Shown here: in pieces, positions 50,688 through 60,338 of the stretch
Position numbering within the stretch: position 1 is the first letter of the stretch
Layout: each line of letters opens with the position of its first letter
The notes under the pieces: generated by a model
Databases searched by the model: none
Seen by the model: the letters and a program-made list of their open reading frames with translations, nothing else
Told to the model about the DNA's origin: nothing
From: Phyllostachys edulis
Lineage: Eukaryota; Streptophyta; Magnoliopsida; Poales; Poaceae
DNA: 64,000 bases
Assembly: GCA_036346405.1 (NCBI GenBank)
Contig: CM070567.1
Location: 40,777,470-40,841,469, forward strand
Direction: 5' to 3'
Position numbers and translations under genes: made by a program

Positions 50688-53600
50688 TCATTCTAAAGCA
50701 GCAGATCCCAGTTGCATCTCCTCTGAAACCTTCCTACTGACTAGCTGCATTTCTTCAATCAACCGATTTGCTTCCGCTCTGGAGCAGTCAAAATCGGTTT
50801 CGATTGGTTGCACGTTAAGGCTGGGGTCACGAGCTTTAAGTTTTGCCAAAGCATAACTTACTGCACCTTCGACCGCTTTCCTTATCGAGTAAGCTTGGTT
50901 GGCCTTCAGAGTGGACACCAACTCTTGTAAAGTCCCGACTTGTTCATCAATAGTAATTGTGTGAGAAGCTATCGTGTCTTCTTGAGGAGTCTTTCCCTCA
51001 CCACGTAGCTCACCAAGTATATTGTTCAGGAGCGAGATGTTGTTTCAAAGATTATTCTTCGTCGACTTCATCTCCTCTTGGTAACAAGTCGAAGCCTCAC
51101 GAAGTTGTTTGTTTTCGGCTATTTGCTCTGAAAAGAGTAACACTGGTCAAGCAAAAGTTACTTCTAGAGGACTACAAAATGAAATTCACTATAGGCAAAG
51201 GTTTACTTACCTGCTAGTCGAGAATCCAACTTCTTGACTTCATCCTCATGGGAAACGATGATCTTGGCGTACCGATCCTCCCATAGCTTGATATCCTTTG
51301 CATTTTCTTTGGCGATATGGGTAATCTCAGTAAGAATCAAAGTCTTTTCTTGATCCTTAGTGTTGAGCCTACCCACTTCGATCTCCTTTTCTGAAAAGAG
51401 ATGAGATTTAGAAAAACGAACTCGTGAAGAATTGATAAACAAAACTAAATACAGGTAAAGAGTTGCTTACCTGCTAGTTGAGATTTCAACATCTCGACTT
51501 GTTGATCCTTGTTCTTGGAGATGCGAGAGATCTCACGAGCAACCAAGGTCTTTTCACTAACCTCGTTTTGAAGAGATCTCTTTTCATCCTCTTTTTCTGA
51601 AAAGAGGCAGAAGTTACAAAGGTAAAGATCTACAACATAAGCAGTCTTAAGTTCGCACTTATTTTTATTTTTCCTTGCAACTGTTGAGTTGCAGAGTTGA
51701 CCTCCCGAAGCTGCTTCAGAAGGTCTTCTTTCTCATCTCTTAGCTTTTTCGTCTCGACTTTCTCACAGTCGAGTGAATCGGCCAAGGCCTTTTCGTCGCT
51801 TTTAAACCTACAAAGGTTAAAAGTGGACATGAGCACTAACCAAATGGTCGTAAGTTCTTCTACGATCACTCCCATGGTTGTAAGCTTTTTTTACAACAGT
51901 TAGGTAGTCGTAAGCCTTTCTACGACAACCTTACGATCGTACGTACATGCACGATCAGTACTTAGTCGTAAGTTTTTTCTATGACTGCCACCATAAACAC
52001 TGTATAAGTGGTCCAAATATAATTGATTACTAGTATCAGTGATTTACCATCTCTCTGCCTGCTCGCAGAGTTCCGCTTTCTCTTGTCGTAGCTTGACAAA
52101 CTGCCGGTTGTATTCACAAACAGTGGTAATATGTTGCAAAGCTCTCTACAAAAAGAGTAAACAGTAAGACGCGAGGAATACCAGAGTATATGAATGCTGT
52201 CAAAAACTTACATTCATACTCCTCTGAGCAAACATGGACACTACACTTGTTGGATCCTTCAGCTCATCCAATTTGTCGATTTGATACCACCAAACTTTTT
52301 CGAGACGCGCATCATCAAAAATATCCCCACTGATAGGAATATCCCTGGGGTGGGGGACTCAGTCACGAGGTCGAATGGCAGAAGATCCCATAGGAGAACC
52401 ATGTCTAAAGAAATCAGAACAGAAGTTGAAGTACTCCTCTTCTTCTGATTCGGTGACAGCAGCCTCTCTTCGGAAACTAGGAGGAACATCTTCAGCGACT
52501 TCCTTCTCGGAACGATGATCAGATGTTCCATCACCATAACCGGAGGCTTCTGCCACCATCTCTACCGCTTCTGTCTCCACGACTGCCACCGTGGTCGTAG
52601 CAACCACATCAGTAGCCGCAACTTCCTCCACCATCCGGGCGATGGACGATCCTTCTACTGTCGCCACATTTCTCTCTTCATCCGCTAGAGAAGTGACAAG
52701 TGGCCTCTCGACGGAAGTGTCCTCGGGGGCTGAAGGAGTTGGGCTAAGATCGCAAAATTAAAAGCACGTTAAGTTGTGGAAAGCAAAAGGTAAATGCTTC
52801 TTGCACTTTTGTCTTTCTTACATACCTCTGCACACTAGACCTAATCAGGAACTTGGAAGTCAACTTCCCAACGGAAGATTTCTTTGATTTTTTCTCTATG
52901 ACCACGTCTGGTCGAGATTCAAGTTGAAGGATAGGGTTACCCACGACAACGTCTGGTCATGGGTCTCGAGCAGGAACCTCCTAGTGGGTCTCCTGATTTT
53001 CTAGAGGGCCGAGACCAGTCTCGACCACCTTAAGAACAGCTCTTCCCTCGACCGTAGGCTCTGCTGGAGCAGCATTGTCCTTCGCAAAAGATATAAAATC
53101 CTTCCAGTTCTCCTTTTCTAGTTGCTTGACAAAGCCAGGAAAGGCAGAAACAGCAAAAGCTTTCTTGTCGTAATAAAAGGGTACCTTGGTCTTGCGGGAT
53201 TTGCGCTTGAGAGGTTCAGCTGCTTCAATCTCTTCAGCTTCCGCAGCTTCTTCCGCTTCAATCATAGCCATATCCACGACAGTTTTTGTGAGGATCTTAG
53301 TTGGAGCGGAAGAGCTTGAGCCTGCGCCTCCCTTATCAGCGACTCTCTCAGAACGCCGCCGTTTAGCTAGAGGAGCCTGGATTGCCTCCACCACTATCTG
53401 TTTCCCAACGGTAAACAAGACGACCTCTTCGTCATCCTGACGACTCTCCATGCCTACTTTCTGCAGCAGACAGAAAAAGAAGAATTACTAATTCGTCATA
53501 AGATTTTCTATGACATTATCCAGTCGTAAGTTTTACTACGACATTTTCCTGGTCGTAATTTCTTCTACGATCACTATCCGGTCGTAAGTTTTTCTACGAC

Positions 53601-54710
53601 CGATACCTAATCCTAAGTTTTCCTACAACAACCGAGCAGTCGTAAGTCTTTCTACGACTGGTTCATGATCGTAAGTGTTGCTACGATCACCATCTGGTCG
53701 TAAGTTCTTCTATGACCTGCCATAAGTCGTATGTTATTCCACGATTACTCCATGGTCGTAAGTCTTTTCTACGACTATGAAATCCTAAAGATGAAATCAA
53801 CCCTTGATTACCTTTAGGCGTTCTATCTTCTCCTCTGCGGATACGACTGCTAGAATTTGGGGAACTACCACATTGGGTGGTGGAGCTTTCTCGCAAATAA
53901 ACTTGACTCGGACGTCAATCTCATTTTGTAAAAGGTCTAAACAAACAGATAAGATTTTCATTAGTCCAATCTGAAGACAACCAAAATGAAAGCTAAGTCG
54001 GAGCTTCATTTACCCTCCTCATAGTCCCTAGTTGGGTCTTGTAGCCCCGTATATCTCCACATAGGAGGTACTCGTTTCTTCAAAGGGCTAATGTGGCGTG
54101 TGATGAAATCTTTCACCACATGCCACCCGGTGCGCCCATCTCTCTTCAAGTCTTTGATAGCTTGAATGTAGGGGGCAATTCGGTCAAGATCTCTGGGAGT
54201 TGAATCCCAGCAGGGGACCTTCTCGGCAGCCTTCCCCACAAAAGAAAGACTGTCTTCTTGAGTGGTTTTCCAGTAAAACCACTTCTTCCTCCATCCCAGC
54301 CACGACGACCGGGTGAACATTTGAATATACTCCTTCAACTTTCCGTCATAGAGCTTCAGACCACAACTCCTGGCAATTCCAGCTTGTCGAGCCATTCCAT
54401 AATAATACTGAAAGAGCTCAAGGTCCGCTGGAATCCCCAGGTAAGCCTCACACAAGTACACGAATACGCTTAACATTGTGATGGAATTAGGACCAAGATT
54501 AACCAGTTCCACCTGAAAATGTTCGAGTACGAGTGTGAGGAAAGGATGAGTAGGCAATTGGAAGCCACACTCACAGTACGCCTGGAAGATAGGGATTTGC
54601 CCTATCTCCCCCGACGGCCAATGCTGCCCGGCAGCTAAAATCCACTTGACTCGGATCTTCTCTAGGATCTTCCCGGCGGCAACGAGAGCCTGCATCTTCA
54701 CCGCATCCAT
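50688..54710 (-). CDS. Nine-exon antisense gene of the G2 element (Transposase_28-like N-terminus, coiled-coil C-terminus)
   Basis: Exons on the minus strand: 54710-54014, 53936-53812, 53460-52826, 52743-52212, 52145-52048, 51807-51674, 51596-51471, 51390-51211, 51127-50688. Every join keeps the reading phase, giving 2967 nt (989 codons with stop TGA at 50688-50690). All introns are GT-AG by eye except intron 6, whose donor reads GA. Exon 1 resembles the 'putative gypsy type transposon' family (Pfam Transposase_28), for example NSITMLSVFVYLCEAYLGIP. Exon 3 is basic/acidic; exons 5-9 are Lys/Glu-rich and coiled-coil-like. In-frame stops are at 52981-52983, 52957-52959, 52359-52361 and 51045-51047. 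An in-frame TAG just upstream fixes the first ATG at 54710. Antisense extra genes are known in Tat elements; their role is unknown. Confidence 0.75.
51211..51596 (-). CDS. Antisense gene exons 7 and 8, similar coiled-coil exons
   Basis: Exon 7 (51471-51596, 126 bp) and exon 8 (51211-51390, 180 bp) both follow a CTCTTTTCAG acceptor, both start AAAA(A)GAG, both carry an EKTL-x6-EI block, and both end CTAGCAG|GTAAG. Both have lengths divisible by three and the same intron phase. This suggests an internal exon duplication followed by divergence. Confidence 0.7.
51808..52047 (-). repeat. Intron 5 of the antisense gene, with a hairpin array
   Basis: 240 bp. About 51843-51990 holds four to five units of the same hairpin family. 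It is the only other long intron. Confidence 0.75.
53461..53811 (-). repeat. Intron 2 of the antisense gene, filled by a hairpin array
   Basis: 351 bp, against 66-83 bp for the six short introns. From about 53490 to 53780 it holds about ten GTCGTAAG-n-CTACGAC units of ~30 bp. Confidence 0.75.
54014..54710 (-). CDS. Antisense gene exon 1 (Transposase_28-like domain)
   Basis: 232 codons plus one base, uninterrupted. Family-like stretches are PIFQAYCECGFQLPTHPFLT (about residues 36-55) and VFVYLCEAYLGIPADLELFQ (about 82-101), with a Trp-rich block near residue 140 (WLGWRKKWFYWKTTQ). The donor is GAGGAGG|GTAAATG. No catalytic motif is recognised. It is the best preserved coding exon in the window. 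Confidence 0.8.
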
Positions 54711-54890
54711 CTCCGACTCATCCCACTAGGAAGCGGCCCTAGCCATTTCTCTCAGTAGGGGAGGAGTTTGAGTTTGGAAGGATTGAAGGAGAAGGCACGA
54801 TTTAGTCGACGGCGGAGAAGGCGAGAGCTTGATGAACAGTTGAAGCAATTTAGAGAAAAGTAAGAATCCTAAAAACACCCCTGCGGTAAG

Positions 54891-54898
54891 TTTTTATA
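54891..54898 (-). promoter_or_regulatory. Possible TATA box of the antisense gene
   Basis: TATAAAAA on the minus strand (context GCGGTTATAAAAACTTAC) lies about 180 bp upstream of the exon 1 ATG. Position and sequence fit a plant core promoter, but there is no expression evidence. Confidence 0.45.
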
Positions 54899-55119
54899 AC
54901 CGCACGCTTGAAAGGAAACACCGTGGAAACCCAACGGTTCCGCCGCCGAGAATTGCTCCAATGCATAAGATTTGGGAGAATCGATTGAGATTCTTGAACT
55001 TGCCTGTTCAAGAAAACCGAGACTGTCTTCACACCTTAAGCGAAATTACTTCCTTGGCCAAGTATTTTTTAGTCAAATAAAATACCAGTTGGAAAGGTTT
55101 TTCTTCCGATTACCATACT

Positions 55120-55300
55120 ACGACCACTTTATGGTTATAAGTTTTTTCTACGACTATTTAATAGTCGTAAAGGTTTTTCAACAGCCTTCTTGACTAAGTA
55201 TATTTCGGGTCAAATGATATACAAACTCGAAGAGCTTTTTCCTTCGACCATCTTTTTACGACCACTTTTTGTGGTCATAAGATCATCTATGACTCCTTTT
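55120..55300. repeat. Hairpin units upstream of the antisense gene
   Basis: Diverged copies of the hairpin family, such as TACGACCACTTTATGG and GTCGTAAAGG, between the gene's 5' side and the 3' LTR. The interval 54720-55120 between them holds AT-rich sequence with no other feature seen. Confidence 0.6.
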
Positions 55301-55335
55301 CCAAGTAAGTACTTTCACTTGAAGTCAGGGCTAGA

Positions 55336-56141
55336 TGACGAGGATCTAATAAACCTCATTTTATTATTTATCTATAATTCTTATTATGGGTGAATATGAC
55401 GCCATCTGATTCTTGAGTATACCCTTATAATCATAAGGGAGAAGCCAACCACCGGTCGTAAGCTCTTCTACGACCATCCTCATAGTCGTAAGTCTTTCTA
55501 CGATCGTTTCATGATCGTAAGTGCTTTCGATCACCATCTAGTCGTAAGTTCTTCTCGACCAGCCCCAAGTCGTAAGTTATTACACGACTACTTCATGGTC
55601 GTAAGCCCTTTTACGACTAAGTCAGCTACGACCACCCTATGATCAATAAAGCCTGCGGACAAGTAGGCCCAATTGATTAGGGAATCTAAGCAGACAATAT
55701 ACGTTGTTATTCTCCGGAATAACTGCACGTTACACACCATTATCTCTGACCTGAAACTGCCAGGTGACGTGGAGGAGTTAATACCCCGACGATTACTACC
55801 AACAATGTGCCCATTACTTGGAATGATGAGGCGCCTCTTGGCCTGGAGAAACGGCTACCTCTGCGAACACTATAAAGGGCTATGGCCAGAGATAATGAAG
55901 GGAGGGCCGATTAGAGACATACAATCGGACATACACACTGAGTAGTAGGGAAAATTGTAGCATTTTCTATTGATTGTAACTAGTATACTCAATACATACA
56001 CACAGGAGTAGGGTTATTATTCTCTCCGGAGAAGGCCTGAACCTGTATAAAAATCCCCATGTCAATCTCTCTGCGTGATTTCAGTCTTGGAGACCCCGAA
56101 TCAAACAATCTTTACGTAAGATCGGTTCTAAAACACTGACA
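55336..56141 (+). repeat. 3' LTR of G2
   Basis: 806 bp, from TGACGAGGATC to CACTGACA. It is the counterpart of 26944-27745, with a TATAAAG box at 55871-55877 and a hairpin array at 55455-55635. The short frames inside (for example 55673-55945) are LTR sequence. Confidence 0.92.
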
Positions 56142-56146
56142 GAGTA

Positions 56147-56209
56147 GAATTCCAGAAGGGAAAAACTAAGCTTCTATTCAGCCCCTCTAGTCGCTAACAT
56201 GGCCCAACA
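56147..56209 (+). repeat. Solo copia-type LTR, right end
   Basis: The last 63 bp of the LTR that starts at 25020, ending GGCCCAACA and followed by the TAGAA duplication at 56210-56214. Its end mirrors the start as TGTATAGGCC against TGTTGGGCC on the other strand. Confidence 0.75.
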
Positions 56210-56214
56210 TAGAA

Positions 56215-56944
56215 CAATGCCTACGTACGCCAAGACCCTTCTCTTCCATTCGGATGCATGCATCCATCTCACAAACTGTTTCTTAATCCATCTTGGTTTT
56301 GCTCCGAAGTTACTTAAAATAATAGTGGTTTTAGCGGACACCCACGTAATAGCATTTTTGTTAACTTAATTACTAGTAGGGTGTAACACCCCGGCCCAAC
56401 ATAGAGCCCAGAATGCCACTAAACTACACTAACTATCAATTTTAACATCAATTATCAGTAAATTATAGCAAACATATCAATGATAAAACCCGTGCACAGG
56501 TTACATTAACACAAGCATAACGATATAGCAATTGTAGATAATTATTTCCTATGAAGCATGGCAAGATAATAAACCAAGATCAAACCAAACCAATCGAATC
56601 AAGTCTATCGAATGAATCATCAACTCCAACCTATCAACTAAGGCTAAACAATAATATCAAATCCTAATTATGAATCATCATGCTAATAAAGTGTCTCATG
56701 GCCAATGTTTCAAGTATTTGAATGTATGACGTGGTTCTAAGTGCGCTAGCCCTTCCCATATGCAATGTTGTCAGTAGTCACCTAAAAACAACAGTAGAGT
56801 AAGAGTAAGTCCACGACTCAGCAAACACAATAATAAACAATGAATAATGATTAATCAACTGTAAACAATATCATCGTCAACTGGTTTCTTTTCTTTACAC
56901 TCATACTCAATCATTAAATTCTATTTTCATTCAATGCATGGTAT
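56215..56944. other. Intergenic sequence, no gene recognised
   Basis: AT-rich. TGTAACACCCCGGCCCAACA at about 56382 resembles the end of some gypsy LTRs and could be a truncated relic, but I found no partner. Confidence 0.4.
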
Positions 56945-57664
56945 TGTTGGTGATATGCCCTAGAGGCAATCATAGAGATGATTGTATCACGTCTATATTT
57001 ATGAGTTAGTGAATAAATATTATTTTGTTCCTTATTATCATTAGGTTTAAAGATTAGCAAGTATGTGACTTGTTGGTGAAGCTCTCTAACTTATATGATG
57101 TCATTCTAAATGTATCCCTGGTCGAATGTCACTAGTCCGAACTCTAGTGACTCATCAACTAGCACAAGTATTGATTGATGACCATGTTTCACCGGTCATG
57201 GATATAGGGATATTGAATCAATAATGAGAATACATGTTTAAGAACATGGTGTTGGATTGACCCATCTTGAGATACTATTGAGATTGTTATGATTCTATGT
57301 GTCATCAGTTGGTGTCAAGCAATGATGATGTATAATCCTTAGACCTCAGATCAACATAGTTTCCTACATGTGTAATAGTACACTTAGGGGTTGCCAAACA
57401 CTACCCGTAACTGGGTAGTTATAAAGGTAGCTTTTGAGTATGCTACAAAACATACGGAGAAATGTGACTGGTCGGATATGGGATTTGCCCCTCCTAACAT
57501 AACAGGAGAGATATCTCTCGACCCCTCGATGTGGTCGAATAAAGAAAGTGCATGGCCATGCCACTAGTGGTCGAAGAGTCGATCACATGAAGTTATCCGA
57601 CACTCGATCGAGAAAGTATTGAACAGTCCATGGATGAAATAATATCTCACCTGGAGTTCAACCA

Positions 57665-57890
57665 GCTATCATGAGGTAAAGGGAGAATACACGAGAAGGT
57701 CGTTCAGTTCGAACAGATACGTACTAGTCGTATGGAGATACAACCTGGTCGTAGACTGGTCGAACATAATCACTAAGTGGTCGAAACCTGCTCGTAAGGA
57801 GTTACAAACTGGTCGAGACTAAATATGAACTAGTCGTATAGAGATAAGAGCTGGTCGTTAGTGATAAGGACCTGGTCGTAGATCATATTG
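57665..57890. repeat. CTGGTCGTA-type repeats in the C2 LTR
   Basis: The words CTGGTCGTA, CTAGTCGTA and CTGGTCGA recur about eight times at ~20-35 bp spacing, often followed by GGAGATA or GAGATAA. Confidence 0.6.
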
Positions 57891-58322
57891 CATTAAGGTT
57901 CGTCCAATATAATTTGTGTGCATTCGAAAATCGTTATGTCCTGCTAGGAACTGCTAACGGCTCGTGGTCGGAAAGGGTTTCCGAGTCACAATTGATTACG
58001 CATGAACCTACAGTGTCATACACTTAATGGGTTGGAACAAAATGTATTTAGATAGGATCTATCATGGACACTATATCAGAGGATGCTTGAGGCTATTGGG
58101 AGATACGCGAGACACGTGAGTTGTTCCACCGAAACCCTAGCCGCCATCTTCGAGAGAGAGCCCTGCCGTGCGACTTGGTGCTAGCACACTGGTGTATGGT
58201 GTTCCTTCCCTAGACGTGTAGATACCATAGAGGCGCTACTACAGTTGTTATTGCGATTGAGGATGATCCACGACCTTGGTGAGGAATGCGATTGGATGCT
58301 GGAGGAGACGATCGGTACCAAG

Positions 58323-58390
58323 GACGATCGACTACGTTGGACGTTTGACTATGTTGGATGTTCGACTACGTTGGACGATCGACTATGACT
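58323..58390 (+). repeat. 17-bp tandem repeat, four units
   Basis: Units start GACGATCGACTACGTTG, then GACGTTTGACTATGTTG, GATGTTCGACTACGTTG and GACGATCGACTATGACT. Confidence 0.85.
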
Positions 58391-58498
58391 ACTTCATCAA
58401 CGTGCTCTACGTTGGATCGGGCTGTGTCAACTCTTCTTCCGCTGCACGTCTGGTAGTAACGATCTATAATCTCTTGCTAGCATGGCTTCCTGGCTTAC

Positions 58499-60224
58499 TA
58501 AAAGCATCTAGGCCCCTAAAAATTGTTTTGGTAATTAATGATAATATGTGAATATGGGATTAACGTGTTTATTGAGTATTTACAAGGTTAAGTCCCATTG
58601 GTGAACTTATTGACGCAAAGTTGCATGAAAATGGACCACATGAAGATCTTTTGGCTCAAAGACAAGGTACAATAGTCTAGGATCCTTTTGTATTTTTACC
58701 AGTCCTAGGAGATTTGGTTGGAAGACTGGATTATAGGATAAATACCGTACTATTAAGAGGGATCATGGCTAGTAGCTTAATAGCATGTTCTTGTGCCATA
58801 TAGATCAATTTAGGATCATGCATGCATTTGAATTTGAACTTGAAATTAAATTTTAAAGCTTTAAGTACTTCTGTCCAAAATCGGTAGTACCGCAGTTATA
58901 ATTGTGGTTGTACCGCTTGGTGTGGTATGACCAGATTTTACTTGGCGGTAGTACCGGATTTTGAAGAGAACAGCCAACTGAGTGCAAACACGGAACGATC
59001 GGCTCCTTGAGCGGTACTACCGCATTGCAGTCATTCCGTTTTTTAGTTGGTGGTTCAAGAAAACCAGAAGCGATGTATTTTGCCTCAGAACCTCGCGTGA
59101 GAATCGGTCGTACCACTCTTGAGAATCGGACGTACCGATGTGCGGTTGTATCGAAATTTATGAGGCAGTTCAAGAAAAACAGAACCAGTGCATTTCGGCT
59201 CAGAAACTCATTTTGGAAATCGGTCGTACCACGCCTTATAAACGGTTGAACCGCACTACGGTTGTTATGATTTTTATATGGCGGTATGAAAATTCCAGAA
59301 CGCATGTTTTTTCAGCGAAGTTTTGGAAACCCTACGATCGGTTGTACCGCTCGTCAATGCGGAACGACCGGGCTATGCGGTTGTACCGCACGTTAGTTGG
59401 CGGTCATTCCGACTGGGATTTCCAACGGCTATATTGTGTATTTTTAGTAACTGTTCTAGCCGTTAACTGTGCATTGACTTAAGTGCGGTCGTCATCGCCT
59501 TTTGCTCGCGATCGTTCGATTTTATTTGAGAGTTGGGGTTTGGTCCCCAACGGTCATAATTATTGGTGGGGGTTATAAATACCCCCCCCCCCAACTACTC
59601 AAGAAGTGCTGCTAGCATACATTTAACATCTATAGAGCCTTGAGAGCCTTGTGCATTCACTCAACACTCAAAAACACTCTTGTGTATTTATTGTGAGCAT
59701 GTTGAGATACATTCAAGTGCATTCATACTCCTAGTTGATCCATTTGCACTTGAGTGCTGTCAAGTGAGGGCCATTGATTTATTACTCTTGGAGTGTTGTT
59801 GCACTCCTAGACGGCGTGGCGGTGGAGCACGGTGATCTCTTCAAGAAGATTGTGAAGAGGCCCGGTGCAAGTTTGTGAGTGGTTCGGTGTTCACCATCTC
59901 CGGAGGGGAGGAAGAACAACCATAGTGATCGAGGGAAGGCTTAATTCGTGGAGCCGGCTTGAGGTGTCAAGCTTCCTCAACGTGGACTAGTGAAGACTAG
60001 CAAGTCTTCGATACCATGGGAAAAACATCCTTGTGTCATTGTGGTTATTTCTAGTCTTTACATTTCCGCATTTATATTTCTAGCTTGTTTATTGTGATTG
60101 AATTGTTTAGCTAGAAGTGTAACTTGTTTAGACTAAGTTATTAATTGGCTAAAATTGTTAAATTGTTAAAAAGTTTAAAAACCTCCTATTCACCCCCATC
60201 TAGTCGGTTATCCTTGATCCTACA
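58499..60224 (+). repeat. Solo copia-type LTR inserted in the C2 LTR
   Basis: 1726 bp, from TAAAAGCATCTAGGCCCC to TTGATCCTACA, flanked by CTTAC at 58494-58498 and 60225-60229. The first two bases are TA rather than TG. The end CACCCCCATCTAGTCGG...CCTTGATCC is typical of large grass copia LTRs. A TATAAATA box lies at 59574-59581, followed by a run of 13 C. Between 58880 and 59410 are many short palindromes such as CGGTAGTACCG and GCGGTACTACCGC. Confidence 0.9.
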
Positions 60225-60229
60225 CTTAC

Positions 60230-60280
60230 GTGATAGAAATTTTGAATTGCCAGCTAGTGTAGCCTACCCGTATCCCTTTA
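60230..60280 (+). repeat. 5' LTR of C2, right end
   Basis: Continues the LTR after the solo LTR and one CTTAC copy. The terminal dinucleotide is TA where CA is expected. Confidence 0.6.
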
Positions 60281-60281
60281 G

Positions 60282-60294
60282 TGGTGTTAGGGCC
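60282..60294 (+). other. Mutated primer binding site of C2
   Basis: TGGTGTTAGGGCC differs from the intact TGGTATCAGAGCC type at three positions, all transitions. Confidence 0.55.
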
Positions 60295-60338
60295 ATCCTG
60301 CGTAGTTTTTGATCTGGATCAATCACATATACTTGATA

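Larger units (their letters stand above)
26944..56141 (+). mobile_element. Ty3/gypsy Tat/Retand-like retrotransposon (element G2), interrupted
   Basis: LTRs at 26944-27745 and 55336-56141, with the duplication GAGTA on both sides (26939-26943 and 56142-56146). The order is LTR, primer site, gag, PR-RT-RNase H, second RNase H, integrase, then a long 3' region holding an antisense multi-exon gene. An extra RNase H and an extra gene between pol and the 3' LTR are known hallmarks of the Tat lineage. Element G3 with its duplication (16,213 bp) splits it 21 bp after the pol stop. Without that insertion it is about 12,985 bp. It lies inside a solo copia LTR. Confidence 0.92.
56945..58498 (+). repeat. 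5' LTR of C2, left part
   Basis: 1554 bp up to the CTTAC duplication of the inserted solo LTR; the remaining 51 bp are at 60230-60280. It contains a GGTCGTA-rich stretch (57665-57890) and a 17-bp tandem repeat (58323-58390). Confidence 0.75.

Noticed and set aside
54258..54473. Plus-strand ORFs across the antisense exons
   Set aside because: They are shadows of the minus-strand exon 1 and have no family features.
25013..56204. Alternative solo LTR boundaries with TGGCA/TGGCC as duplication
   Set aside because: It has one mismatch, while TAGAA is exact and gives TG...CA ends with inverted termini.
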